From contig NZ_NCSS01000006.1 in the NCBI RefSeq assembly GCF_002088935.1, forward strand, positions 2,450,407-2,514,406: 64,000 nucleotides of DNA, written 5' to 3'. Shown here piece after piece: positions 8,518 to 16,528 of this stretch. Position 1 is the first letter of the stretch. The number at the start of each line of letters is the position of its first letter. The notes under the pieces were generated by a model. It did not search any database. It saw only the letters and a list, made by a program, of their open reading frames with translations, and was not told the DNA's origin. The translations under genes were made by a program, and so were the position numbers. This DNA comes from Henriciella litoralis (lineage in GTDB: Bacteria; Pseudomonadota; Alphaproteobacteria; Caulobacterales; Hyphomonadaceae).

Positions 8518-9033
8518 ATGTTAATGCTCATTCGCTCTTTCGTTTCGGCTTGCCTTATCCTGACTGTGACCAGTTTTGCAACGGCTGGTGCAGACCCTCA
8601 GGCGGTGAAGATCAGCCAGTTTTCAGGAAAGCCGGTGCCGCGCTTTGAATCTTTGCGCTATTCGGCCGTGCATGGACGCAAGGGTCCCTCGCGCGACCAT
8701 AAGATCGTCTGGCGCTATGAGCGCGAAGGCATGCCGGTTCTGGTGATCAAGGAAACACGCGACTGGGTTCAGGTTCGCGACGCGGATGGCGACGAAGTCT
8801 GGGTGCAGGCCCGCATGTTGAAGGACGCGCCGCACATCGTGTTGATGACGGAATCGGTCATGCGTAAAAAGCCCAATGTGGCCGCCCGCGGGGTTGCGAC
8901 CCTTCAGGAAGGTGTCGTGGCCGAGCTTGATCATTGCGAGGCGGCGTGGTGCGAAATCAAGGCCGATAAATATCGTGGCTGGGTCAGCAAGAGCGCTATC
9001 TGGGGCACCGAAATCCAGACCGGCGGCCTTTGA
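8518..9033 (+). CDS. Exported SH3-like domain protein
   Basis: A 171-residue protein with an N-terminal signal peptide (residues 1-23, ending ATAGA). It has the pattern of bacterial SH3 proteins of the COG3807 type: GPSRDHKIVWRYEREGMPV, then WVQVRDADGDEVWVQARML, and a second SH3-like repeat ending YRGWVSKSAIWG. Such proteins are periplasmic and are thought to bind peptidoglycan or partner proteins; no enzyme motif is present. A second ATG two codons later is an equally possible start. It is divergent from the 2-hydroxyacid dehydrogenase gene, with 110 bp between starts. Confidence 0.82.
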   Translation: MLMLIRSFVSACLILTVTSFATAGADPQAVKISQFSGKPVPRFESLRYSAVHGRKGPSRDHKIVWRYEREGMPVLVIKETRDWVQVRDADGDEVWVQARMLKDAPHIVLMTESVMRKKPNVAARGVATLQEGVVAELDHCEAAWCEIKADKYRGWVSKSAIWGTEIQTGGL

Positions 9034-9135
9034 GCTGTACCACTATCGCAGGCCTGCTGCCCGTGACGTTTGCTTGACAGCGCGGCTTGTTGCAGGCTCA
9101 TGGCCTGTTTTTCTGAAGTAAGCGACAGGTGGCCA

Positions 9136-9675
9136 ATGAGCGGTCCTCACGATTTTCACACTCCGAAATCCTCCTACACCAAGGAAGATCTTCTCGTATC
9201 CGGTCACGGGCAACTCTTCGGACCGGGCAATGCGCAGCTGCCTCGGCCGCCAATGCTGATGATGGACCGGATCACCGAAATCAGCCTCGATGGCGGCGAG
9301 TTCGGTAAAGGCCACGTGATCGGCGAATATGACATCGATCCAGAACTCTGGTTCTTCCAGTGCCACTTCCCGGGCGATCCGGTGATGCCGGGCTGTCTCG
9401 GCCTTGATGCGATGTGGCAGGCGGTCGGCTACTGGCTCGGCTGGTCGGGGTCGCCCGGCAAGGGCCGTGCGCTGGGCGTTGGCGAAGTGAAGTTCACCGG
9501 CGAGATCACGCCGGACAAGAAACTAGTCAAATATGTGATCGACATCAAACGCGTGCGCCGCGGCAAGCTCAATCTCGGCATCGCCGATGGCCGTGTCTAT
9601 GTCGACGATGAGCATGTCTACACAGCGCTCGACATGAAAGTCGGTCTGAAAAACGTTCTCGACGCAAAGGCCTAG
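9136..9675 (+). CDS. fabA: Bifunctional 3-hydroxydecanoyl-ACP dehydratase/isomerase
   Basis: Makes cis-3-decenoyl-ACP, the branch point to unsaturated fatty acids in type II synthesis. The 179-residue length is normal. The hot-dog-fold active site is visible as [19 protein letters not shown] with catalytic His and Asp, after [12 protein letters not shown]. The start is the ATG at 9136 with AGGTGG upstream; the longer open frame lacks family similarity. fabI follows 134 bp downstream on the same strand. fabB, usually between them in related bacteria, is absent here. Confidence 0.96.
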   Translation: MSGPHDFHTPKSSYTKEDLLVSGHGQLFGPGNAQLPRPPMLMMDRITEISLDGGEFGKGHVIGEYDIDPELWFFQCHFPGDPVMPGCLGLDAMWQAVGYWLGWSGSPGKGRALGVGEVKFTGEITPDKKLVKYVIDIKRVRRGKLNLGIADGRVYVDDEHVYTALDMKVGLKNVLDAKA

Positions 9676-9809
9676 CGCCTCTCATCAAAGATTCGTGATG
9701 GCATGGACCTCTGCTCAGGCAGGCGTCTACGCCTTACCGTTGCTTGACGATTTGTCCGCCTGCGCCTAGCCCGTTGGACGAACTTGTAACTCACCTCAAG
9801 GGGAAGATC

Positions 9810-10625
9810 ATGGCTGACGACTGGAACATGCCCGAAGGCAATCTGATGAAGGGCAAGCGCGGCATCGTAATGGGTGTGGCCAACCAGAACTCCATTGCCT
9901 GGGGCATTTCAAAGCAGCTCGCCGCGCAGGGCGCCGAGATCGCGTTCACCTATCAGGGCGACAGCCTTGAGCGCCGCGTGCGCCCGCTGGTCGAGAGCAT
10001 CGGCATGGACACGATGATCCCCGCCGACGTCACTAATGATGAGAGCATGGATGCTGCCTTCGCGCAGGTGAAGGAAAAATGGGGCAAGATCGACTTCCTC
10101 GTCCACTCCATCGCCTTTGCCGGCAAGGATGAGCTGCAAGGCTCGATGGTTGCCAACACCACGCGCGAAGGCTTCCGCCGCGCCATGGACATCTCCGTCT
10201 ACAGCTTCATCGACAGCGCGCGCCGCGCCTCCGAGATCATGCCGGATGGCGGCTCGATCATCTGCATGACCTATCTTGGCGCAGAGCGTGTCGTACCATC
10301 CTACAACGTCATGGGCGTCGCCAAGGCCGCACTCGAAGCCTCCACCCGCTATGCCGCGCGCGATCTTGGGCCCCAGGGCATTCGCGTCAACGCGATCTCT
10401 GCCGGCGCCATGCGCACGCTCTCGCTCGCGGGCATCAAGGGCGGCAAGTCGCTGATGGGCACCGGTCGCGACATGTCCCTTCTGAAGGAAGACACGCGCA
10501 TGGAAGGCGTCGCAGGCGCCGCGCTTTATCTCCTCTCCGACATCGGCCACTCGGTGGCTGGCGAAGTCCTGCACGTCGATGCAGGTTTCCACGTCGTTGG
10601 CGTGCCGGATATGGGCGACGAATAG
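9810..10625 (+). CDS. fabI: Enoyl-ACP reductase (NADH)
   Basis: Performs the last reduction of each fatty-acid elongation cycle. The 271-residue SDR-type fold has the cofactor motif GVANQNSIAWGI, the two active-site tyrosines in TYLGAERVVPSYN and the lysine in SYNVMGVAKAAL. The ending HVDAGFHVVG is typical. The ATG at 9810 follows AAGGGGAAG. It is probably co-transcribed with fabA or from its own promoter in the 134-bp gap. No intrinsic terminator follows; the next sequence is an inverted pair of REP-like palindromes. Confidence 0.96.
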   Translation: MADDWNMPEGNLMKGKRGIVMGVANQNSIAWGISKQLAAQGAEIAFTYQGDSLERRVRPLVESIGMDTMIPADVTNDESMDAAFAQVKEKWGKIDFLVHSIAFAGKDELQGSMVANTTREGFRRAMDISVYSFIDSARRASEIMPDGGSIICMTYLGAERVVPSYNVMGVAKAALEASTRYAARDLGPQGIRVNAISAGAMRTLSLAGIKGGKSLMGTGRDMSLLKEDTRMEGVAGAALYLLSDIGHSVAGEVLHVDAGFHVVGVPDMGDE

Positions 10626-10641
10626 CGGCCCGGGTGGCGGC

Positions 10642-10669
10642 CTCGTCCTTCGACTTCGCTCAGGATGAG
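10642..10669 (+). repeat. REP-like palindrome, left copy of pair 1
   Basis: Begins CTCGTCCTTCGACTTCG and ends CTCAGGATGAG, 17 bp after the fabI stop. It matches the copies at 57051 and 59196 almost base for base and is mirrored by the copy at 10694. The outer arms CTCGTCCT and AGGATGAG can pair. Confidence 0.85.
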
Positions 10670-10693
10670 GCCTTTTGAGAGGTTAGCAACAAA

Positions 10694-10749
10694 GCGCTCA
10701 TCCTGAGCGTGGTTCGGCAGGCTCACCATGAGGGTCGAAGGACGAGCGC
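10694..10749 (-). repeat. REP-like palindrome, right copy of pair 1, interrupted
   Basis: The outer parts GCGCTCATCCTGAGC and GTCGAAGGACGAGCGC match the family in reverse orientation. They are separated by about 25 extra bases containing GTTCGGCAGGCTCACCATGAG, a related repeat variant. The copy therefore looks like a fusion of two repeat types. It is 24 bp from the left copy. Confidence 0.75.
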
Positions 10750-11025
10750 TTCTGGCAATACAGCAATGGTCATCGCTGATTCCCCCTTCCAAACATGGTC
10801 TGGGTAGGGCCTTGCTTCAGGTCAGGATGTGACGCAAAATAAGCACTCCAATGGAGTGTTGATGACACGCAACCAGTCTGAGTCCCGCTAGAGGGGTCTG
10901 CCGTACACGCCGAGAGGCAAGGCAGGCCGGCAAGCGAATGCCGGTTTCTCATCTTGAGAGGCTGACCTTTGTCATGCGCGGTCACCGGGAAGCCCGGCCC
11001 GCGCACCTTCCGGACTTACTTCAAA

Positions 11026-11280
11026 ATGGATATCTCACGCGCCGAACAGCGCATCCTCCACCTGCTCGCCCAGGGCGGGCGCATCGAAATCGTACGACAC
11101 CAGAAGAAAATCGCAGAACTGCACTGCTACTCCCGCGACGGCTGGCGCTATCCGGGCCTTGATGAGCATCTCTTCCGCAAGCTGAAGAAGAAGCGGGCCA
11201 TCGCCTCCAAGCAGAGCCAGCCTTACCGCATCACACGGCGAGGGCTGGAGCTGGTGAGGTCAGAGCTGGATAATCGCTAG
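11026..11280 (+). CDS. YjhX family toxin-like protein
   Basis: Small basic protein of 84 residues matching the YjhX/DUF2084 family: ISRAEQRILHLLAQGGRIE, CYSRDGWRYPGL, then RKLKKKRAI and YRITRRGLELVRSELDNR. The fold is winged-helix-like. In E. coli YjhX is described as a toxin controlled by the acetyltransferase YjhQ. No YjhQ-like gene is next to it here, so it is either an orphan or acts differently. The ATG at 11026 fits the family start; the Shine-Dalgarno signal is poor. It lies between two pairs of REP-like palindromes. Confidence 0.8.
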   Translation: MDISRAEQRILHLLAQGGRIEIVRHQKKIAELHCYSRDGWRYPGLDEHLFRKLKKKRAIASKQSQPYRITRRGLELVRSELDNR

Positions 11281-11300
11281 ACTAGCAGATGCGCGCGGAC

Positions 11301-11326
11301 CTCGCCCTTCGACAATCTCTGGTGAG
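11301..11326 (+). repeat. REP-like palindrome, left copy of pair 2 (diverged)
   Basis: Begins CTCGCCCTTCGAC and ends GGTGAG. It is recognisably the same family but with several changes, 20 bp after the YjhX-type gene. It faces the copy at 11360, 33 bp away. Confidence 0.6.
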
Positions 11327-11359
11327 GTCCGTCGCTCCCAGCGGGACGAAAAGTGCAAC

Positions 11360-11385
11360 CTCATCCTGAGCCTGTCGAAGGATGA
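11360..11385 (-). repeat. REP-like palindrome, right copy of pair 2
   Basis: CTCATCCTGAGC followed by CTGTCGAAGGATGA, in reverse orientation to the copy at 11301. It ends 13 bp before the stop codon of the SDR gene. Confidence 0.75.
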
Positions 11386-11398
11386 AGCCCCAAGCGCC

Positions 11399-12301
11399 TC
11401 ACCCCGGCGCAATCGCCTCGCGCAGTTTTGCGAAGATGCTCATGCCGAAGTCGCCTTCATAGGCTTTTCTCGGGGTCTTGCGGACGGCTTCGTCGATCGC
11501 TTCGGCGTCGGGGCCGATCAGGATGCGCCAGTCGCCTGCGCGAACCCCGTCCAGGATGACCTTTGCGGCATCTTCGGCTGAGGTGATGGCATTGTCGCGG
11601 AACTGCTCGCCGCGGGTCTTGGCCTCATCATAGCTCTCGCCTGCGCCGCCGACGCCCGCATCATTCTCAAACTCACGCAGCGTGTTGAGCGCGATCTGCG
11701 TGCCGATATGGCCGGGCATGACGACGCTGGCTTTCACGTGCGGGGCGTTGAGGCGGAGGTCCGTGATCAGCGCCTCGGTGAAGCCCTTCACGGCGAACTT
11801 GGCAGCGGAATAGGCGGTGTGCGGCGTGTCCGGCCCAAGGCTCGCCCAGAAGCCATTGACGGAGCTGACATTGACGATGCGCGCCTCATCGGCGGCGACC
11901 AGCATCGGCATGAAGGCGCGGGCATTATTGTAGACGCCCAGCCAGCAGACATTGAACGTCCGCTCCCAGTTCTCGCGCGGACCGGTGACGAAGCTGCCGC
12001 CGCCACCGATCCCGGCATTGTTGATGAGAAGGTGGATATGGTCGGTCTCATGGGCGGTGCGTACATGCTCTGCGAAGGCGTTGACCTGGGTCTCGTTTGA
12101 GACGTCGGCCTTGTAGCTCGTGATCCGCACGCCTTGCGGGGCGAGGGCCTCGGCGGCTGATACAGTGGCGGCCATGTCCTCTTCGGAGATATCGCAGATG
12201 GCGACGCTGCAACCGGCCTCGGCGAGCTGTTTGGTCATCTCGCGGCCCATGCCAGCGCCGCCGCCTGTGACCACGGCGATTTTTCCGCTGAAATCCTTCA
12301 T
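11399..12301 (-). CDS. SDR family NAD(P)-dependent oxidoreductase
   Basis: Classical short-chain dehydrogenase of 300 residues. The cofactor motif VTGGGAGMGREM is at residues 10-21, NNAG lies near residue 90, and the catalytic Ser and YxxxK appear in VNVSSVNGFW and TAYSAAKFAVK. The C-terminus extends about 50 residues beyond the core. The substrate is unknown; it may be an alcohol or ketone of lipid or aromatic metabolism. The ATG at 12301 follows GGGAGGATAG. Single-gene unit flanked by a REP-like pair on its 3' side and a pseudogene on its 5' side. Confidence 0.9.
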   Translation of the reverse strand: MKDFSGKIAVVTGGGAGMGREMTKQLAEAGCSVAICDISEEDMAATVSAAEALAPQGVRITSYKADVSNETQVNAFAEHVRTAHETDHIHLLINNAGIGGGGSFVTGPRENWERTFNVCWLGVYNNARAFMPMLVAADEARIVNVSSVNGFWASLGPDTPHTAYSAAKFAVKGFTEALITDLRLNAPHVKASVVMPGHIGTQIALNTLREFENDAGVGGAGESYDEAKTRGEQFRDNAITSAEDAAKVILDGVRAGDWRILIGPDAEAIDEAVRKTPRKAYEGDFGMSIFAKLREAIAPG

Positions 12302-12466
12302 CCTATCCTCCCGGTTTTCTTGTTTGGGACGAGCCTAGCGCCGCCGTGCCGGGCCGCCCAGCCATGACCGAGAGGAAAGGCGCCATCGCAGCGTCACCCG
12401 GCAATGGCTTGCATTCTCTACGTTGCACAGTTGCGAGTATGTTCAATATTCAAACGAGAGCATCAT

Positions 12467-13009
12467 ATGGCGGGTCGTTTTTATCTGGGTGGGCCATCTG
12501 CGCTCCACCTAGCTGTCGCAGGGGCTCGCCGGTGCCTTTCAGGCCGCCGCTGAAACCGCTGGCGCCGAAGTGTGCCGAACCAACCTCGCCGACATGGACT
12601 TCGATCCCGACCTCACTGACGGCTATCACAGCCGCAAGACTCTGGAGCCCTGCCTTGAGGACTGGCGCGAGAATATCATGTGGGCGAACCACCTTGTCTG
12701 GGCCGATCCAAAATGGTGGGACAGGCTGCTCGCTGCTCGCTGCTCGCTGCTCGCTGCTCGCTGCTCGCTGGGCGCTCGGCCGATATCTTCATGACGTCGG
12801 ACGCGCCGGTCGTCTACGACTCCGTCGCGTATCATCGCGCCGCCAAGAACCGGGTCGAACGAACGGTCCTTAACTATGCCGGCGTGAAGCCACGGCGGAC
12901 CTTCCAGTTCGGCCCTGTAAAGACCGCGACTCCCCGGAAAATCGATGGCTGGCTCAAACAGGCCGGTAAGCGCGGGACCGGGATGGCGAAGCGGCTCGCC
13001 AGAGCGTGA
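12467..13009 (+). pseudogene. Decayed NAD(P)H-dependent (quinone) oxidoreductase with a heptamer repeat
   Basis: Translated pieces resemble the flavodoxin-fold NAD(P)H oxidoreductase family (MdaB/NQO-like). From 12477 one frame gives VFIWVGHL, then an in-frame TAG at 12510, then GLAGAFQAAAETAGAEV, NLADMDFDPDL and WANHLVWADPKWWD. Here the heptamer repeat begins, and the family's central flavin-binding section is missing. A second frame then gives NYAGVKPRRTFQFGPVK and a plausible C-terminus ending at 13009. At least one nonsense change, one frame change and one internal deletion are present. No ATG joins the first frame cleanly. Confidence 0.75.
12725..12773 (+). repeat. Heptanucleotide tandem repeat (GCTGCTC)n
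   Basis: Six perfect copies of GCTGCTC (12725-12766) are followed by one degenerate copy, GCTGGGC. The array sits exactly where the quinone-reductase pseudogene loses its middle part. Seven is not a multiple of three, so copy-number change would shift the frame. Confidence 0.95.
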
Positions 13010-13027
13010 CTTGCGGGCGGGGTCCAA

Positions 13028-13300
13028 TTGAAGGATGATACCAGTATCCACAGAGATGTCGGAATCGTGCGACCATTCAAAATAAGACGTCATCACATCG
13101 TTTATGCGATCCAGGCAAACCGGGCGGTTGTCTCGCTGATGATGATCTTTTCGGTGGGCTTACTAGGTCTCTATTTTTGCGGCGCGGCGGATCTTCTGGG
13201 GCTTGCAATCGCCATTGGCATAAATGTCTTTCTCCTGGCGATCCTGTTCCTTATCTCATTGAGAAAGGCGATGGGAGAGAGCCAAAGGGCTAGGCCTTAG
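13028..13300 (+). CDS. Small membrane protein, hypothetical
   Basis: A 90-residue frame starting at TTG 13028. It contains two predicted membrane segments, roughly SLMMIFSVGLLGLYFCGAA and LGLAIAIGINVFLLAILFLI, after a basic N-terminus, and ends RKAMGESQRARP. No family was recognised. The start is uncertain: a GTG at 13067 is an alternative, and neither has a strong ribosome site. It lies 18 bp after the pseudogene and 3 bp before the nitroreductase start, so it may be co-transcribed with the latter. Confidence 0.5.
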   Translation: MKDDTSIHRDVGIVRPFKIRRHHIVYAIQANRAVVSLMMIFSVGLLGLYFCGAADLLGLAIAIGINVFLLAILFLISLRKAMGESQRARP

Positions 13301-13303
13301 CAG

Positions 13304-13984
13304 GTGAAGACTTCCCCCGACACCCACGTCCCGCTTGAGGCCTATGAGCGGCTCAGCAACGAGGAAATGCGCGCGCGGGCCGCCAGCTTCCATAAGCAAA
13401 TGGCGACGCGCCGGTCTGTGCGCAAGTTTTCTGACCGGCCGGTGCCGCGAGAGATCATCGAGGCGTGCGTTGCTGCGGCGGGCACAGCGCCATCAGGTGC
13501 GAACCATCAGCCCTGGTTTTTTGCCTGCGTTGGCTCTGCGGAGAAGAAGCGGGAAATCAGACGGGCGGCAGAAGCTGAGGAGGGCGCCTTCTATGCCGGC
13601 AAGGCCGGGGAGGACTGGCTGGATGCGCTCGCGCCGATCGGGACGGATGCCGACAAGCCCTATATGGAGACCGCGCCGTGGCTCATCTGTATCTTCGCGC
13701 AGCGGCGCGGCGGGGCTGAGGCCGGTGAGGACCGCAAGAATTACTACATCAATGAAAGCGTCGGGATTGCGACGGGGCTATTGATTGCTGCCTGCCATGA
13801 GGCAGGGCTCGCGACGCTCGTCCATACGCCAAACCCGATGAAATTTCTCAATGGGCTGTGCGACCGTCCGGAAACGGAAAAGCCGTTCCTGATTCTCGTT
13901 GCAGGGTATCCGGCAGACGATGCGATGGTGCCGAAACATGCGCTGAAGAAGAAAGCCCTCAAGGAGATTGCGAGCTTTTTCTGA
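13304..13984 (+). CDS. Nitroreductase family protein
   Basis: FMN-dependent NAD(P)H oxidoreductase of 226 residues. Visible motifs are [15 protein letters not shown] (FMN phosphate binding), [12 protein letters not shown], and the C-terminal [13 protein letters not shown]. Substrates of this family include nitro compounds, quinones and halogenated aromatics; none is indicated. The GTG start at 13304 keeps the conserved N-terminal part but has a poor Shine-Dalgarno site; an ATG at codon 23 would cut into the family region. Ends 21 bp before the convergent CAP-domain gene. Confidence 0.87.
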   Translation: MKTSPDTHVPLEAYERLSNEEMRARAASFHKQMATRRSVRKFSDRPVPREIIEACVAAAGTAPSGANHQPWFFACVGSAEKKREIRRAAEAEEGAFYAGKAGEDWLDALAPIGTDADKPYMETAPWLICIFAQRRGGAEAGEDRKNYYINESVGIATGLLIAACHEAGLATLVHTPNPMKFLNGLCDRPETEKPFLILVAGYPADDAMVPKHALKKKALKEIASFF

Positions 13985-14005
13985 TCAAGCCGACGCCCGC
14001 CGCAA

Positions 14006-14860
14006 TCAGCTCGAATGTGCCGGGACAACAACCACGGTGGGCCCGTGAAAATGCATGTAAGAGCGCGTATTCGGGCGTGGGCCTGGACGTTCGCCGCGGA
14101 CGGTGAAGGTCAGCTTGCCAAGAATTTCGCTTGGTACGCTGGCGGTAAAGTCGCTGACGGTCGGCAAATCGACAGGTTCATCTGAAGCTTGCAGGGCCAA
14201 CGCCTTGAATCGCCAGTCTTTCAGGCGAGCGGGCTGATTGACGAGCGATCCGGCCTCGATACGCAGCGGCACAGGGCGCTCGAACGAGCCATCCTCACGC
14301 ACAAACAGTTCGGTCAGCCAGACGCCATTGTCAGTCTTCACGACCCCCATCGCAAAATGTGTGACATCCTTTTGCAGGATGGCATCGCGGTGGCTGGGGC
14401 TGTTCATCAGGCCGGTATGTAGGCGGTCGACAACCGTGTCCCAGTCAAAATCACCATTGATCGAGGCGATGTTCTCGAGCAGCAAGCTGGTCAGCAGGGT
14501 GCGGTCCAACGCGGTGATGCGGTCCTTCGGCATCGAGGCGTCGAGGCCCTTGTGATTGAAGAAATTATTGGCCGCCATGTCGAGGCTGTGCCAGCGCGCG
14601 GCGTTTCTGAGCTCCTTGCGAAACTTCAGAGGGGCAAGGCCATGCGCGGTGCGCGTTTCATTGATGCGGTCGCGGAACATGATTTCCATCGATTCATCAA
14701 ATGAAAAACCATTGGGGATATGTTGCAGGCAGGCTTGACCATTGCTGACATAGGTCGGTAGATCAGCCGCTCGCTCCTTAAGCGAAATCCGGCAGTCCGC
14801 ATTCGCCTGAGAGGCGAAAAATGCCGCAAACATGGTTAAAAAAAGTAATATTCCCCTCAT
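14006..14860 (-). CDS. CAP domain-containing exported protein (first of two)
   Basis: A 284-residue protein with a signal peptide (residues 1-21, ending SQANA). The CAP/SCP-like domain spans about residues 55-180: ARWHSLDMAANNFFNHKG holds the first His, LLENIA the Glu, and LMNSPSHRDAIL the second His. These are the residues of the usual His/Glu site. About 110 residues with no recognised domain follow. CAP proteins in bacteria are secreted and mostly uncharacterised. It lies 25 bp after udk on the same strand. A paralogue lies just upstream of udk at 15701-16528. Confidence 0.88.
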   Translation of the reverse strand: MRGILLFLTMFAAFFASQANADCRISLKERAADLPTYVSNGQACLQHIPNGFSFDESMEIMFRDRINETRTAHGLAPLKFRKELRNAARWHSLDMAANNFFNHKGLDASMPKDRITALDRTLLTSLLLENIASINGDFDWDTVVDRLHTGLMNSPSHRDAILQKDVTHFAMGVVKTDNGVWLTELFVREDGSFERPVPLRIEAGSLVNQPARLKDWRFKALALQASDEPVDLPTVSDFTASVPSEILGKLTFTVRGERPGPRPNTRSYMHFHGPTVVVVPAHSS

Positions 14861-14885
14861 ATTGGGGATTATACGCTAAAATCGT

Positions 14886-15575
14886 TTATAAAACACCATT
14901 TAAACTCAATCTCGACAAAACTGGCGCCAGCATGCGGTCAATCGCATCCTCACCCGGGGTGACCTTGCCATAGGCAGGCAGGCCTTCGTCGGCGATGACG
15001 AGGTCAGCTTCAAACTTCGAAGGAAAGGTGAAGCGATAGTGCGCAGCGCGCACGGTATCGAGATAATGTTGCAGCACATTCTGCACCGTTCGGCCCCGCT
15101 CAATCACGTCACGGCGCAGGCGCCGCGCCAGGCGCAGATCGTCTGGCGTATCGACATAGATTGAGAGATCGATGAGGGATGAAAGCGCCGGAATGGACAG
15201 CGCGTGAATGCCTTCCAGAATGATGACCGGCGCTGGATCGATGCGGGTCGTCTTGTTCGGATCACGGTCATGTTTGTCAAAATCGTAGACGGGCTGATCG
15301 ATGTACTGGCCGGATTTCAGCGCCGACAAATCATTGACGAGGTGACGCGTATCCTTTGAGGCCGGGTCGTCATAATTGGCGTCGGCAATGATGCGCGCGC
15401 GCTGTTCTTCGGTCTCGCACGGGCCATAATGGCGCATTGGCCAGTAATAGCCATCTTCATGAAAGATGACGGCTTTTTCGGGTGTCAGACGCGTGACAAG
15501 GGCATCCGCCAGCGTGGACTTGCCAGAGCCGGAGCCGCCGGACATGGCGATAAGAAAACAGGAGGACTGGGTCAT
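14886..15575 (-). CDS. udk: Uridine kinase
   Basis: Phosphorylates uridine (and cytidine) with GTP or ATP in pyrimidine salvage. The P-loop GGSGSGKST lies at residues 13-21. Family motifs HEDGYYWP and VIILEGIHAL, with a YDFDKHDR segment, are visible, and the 229-residue length fits. The terminator of the CAP paralogue lies 64 bases upstream, so udk probably has its own promoter in that gap. It is probably co-transcribed with the CAP gene downstream. The specificity could also be phosphoribulokinase-like, but the length and motifs favour Udk. Confidence 0.87.
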   Translation of the reverse strand: MTQSSCFLIAMSGGSGSGKSTLADALVTRLTPEKAVIFHEDGYYWPMRHYGPCETEEQRARIIADANYDDPASKDTRHLVNDLSALKSGQYIDQPVYDFDKHDRDPNKTTRIDPAPVIILEGIHALSIPALSSLIDLSIYVDTPDDLRLARRLRRDVIERGRTVQNVLQHYLDTVRAAHYRFTFPSKFEADLVIADEGLPAYGKVTPGEDAIDRMLAPVLSRLSLNGVL

Positions 15576-15639
15576 GCGTTCGCTCTAGCCGCTTATCGGC
15601 TGAGGCGAAAGCCGCGCGAGGCTCTATCTACTGTAAAGG

Positions 15640-15668
15640 AAAAAGGGGCCGCTTTGCCAAGCAGCCCC
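15640..15668 (-). terminator. Intrinsic terminator after the second CAP gene
   Basis: On the minus strand GGGGCTGCTT pairs with AAGCGGCCCC (one mismatch) around GGCA, followed by TTTTT. It begins 33 bases after the CAP gene stop at 15701. Confidence 0.85.
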
Positions 15669-15700
15669 TGTTCCATATCTGACCATTTGGCGAAGGCGCC

Positions 15701-16528
15701 CTATTGGCGCGAGACCATCGGGCCCTTCAGCACATAGGTGTCGGCATTCAGCTCAACGAGGACGTCGAGATAGCCTGCATCTGCGCGTTCGAGGCTGTCG
15801 GCATTCATCCGCATCAGGCGGCCACCGGCAAGGCGGTTGCCATCTTCGTCGCTGAGATTCCATCCAGCGGTGCGGAACATGCCTTCATTGATCTGCGGAT
15901 TGAAACTGGTCGCATCGGCCAGCGCGAGCGGCAGGGGATTTTCCAGCTCGCCATCGACGGTTGTCAGCATCTGGACGACATAAATCCGTCCATTGCCTTC
16001 GGCGATGCCTAGCCCGGTCGCGTTGAAGCGATCGCGTGTCAGGTTTTCGCGGTTGGCCTCGTCCGACTGGATCGTTGCGAAGATGGTGTCGGCATCGGCG
16101 CCAGCGTCCAGGACGACGACATTTGCGCCTGTGGCACTTGCCAGCACCTGACGGTCGATGGCGCGCATCCGGTAAACATGGCCGCGGCCTTCAAGGTCAT
16201 TGTGGCCGGCATAATTGCGAGCGGCCATGTCGAGCGCGTGGGCGCGGGCTGCAGCGTCGAGCGAGGCGCGGCGCTCAAGCGCGGCTTCACCTTTGTCGTT
16301 GCGAACAGCGTTTGTATGATCTGCGATAGCGGTTTCGAGGTCGCCGTCAAACGTTGCTTCGGCAAGGCAGGCCTCAACCTCATCGACATAGGAAACCAGC
16401 GTCTGGCCGTATCCATCCGAGAGGTCGCAATTGGTCTGCGCCTGCGCGGGAAGCGCGGTCATTGCACCGCCCGCTGCCGCCAAGGCCAGCAGAGACGCAG
16501 TGCGAAGAGTGTCATATTTCTGTAACAT
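15701..16528 (-). CDS. CAP domain-containing exported protein (second, degenerate site)
   Basis: A 275-residue exported protein (signal peptide ending LPAQA near residue 30). The region LDAAARAHALDMAARNYAGH matches the CAP domain and aligns with the first CAP protein. However, the expected GENIA is GANVV, so the metal-site Glu is lost, and the SPGHR-type segment is SDEANRENL. It therefore keeps the fold but probably not the metal-site chemistry (inference). The C-terminal extension resembles that of the paralogue only loosely. It is terminated before udk, so it forms its own unit. Confidence 0.8.
   Translation of the reverse strand: MLQKYDTLRTASLLALAAAGGAMTALPAQAQTNCDLSDGYGQTLVSYVDEVEACLAEATFDGDLETAIADHTNAVRNDKGEAALERRASLDAAARAHALDMAARNYAGHNDLEGRGHVYRMRAIDRQVLASATGANVVVLDAGADADTIFATIQSDEANRENLTRDRFNATGLGIAEGNGRIYVVQMLTTVDGELENPLPLALADATSFNPQINEGMFRTAGWNLSDEDGNRLAGGRLMRMNADSLERADAGYLDVLVELNADTYVLKGPMVSRQ

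Larger units (their letters stand above)
10626..11025. other. 400-bp intergenic stretch between fabI and the YjhX-type gene
   Basis: It holds one inverted pair of REP-like palindromes (10642-10749), a small inverted repeat CACTCC-AAT-GGAGTG at 10844-10858, and a possible hairpin CCGGCA/TGCCGG at 10927-10944 followed by TTTCTC. No convincing coding frame was found. Confidence 0.6.

Noticed and set aside
12725..12773. Tandem heptamers as a CRISPR array
   Set aside because: Units are 7 bp with no spacers and there are no cas genes.
12626..13096. Minus-strand frame running through the heptamer array
   Set aside because: Repetitive SEQRAAS strings arise from GCTGCTC read in reverse; nothing else supports coding.
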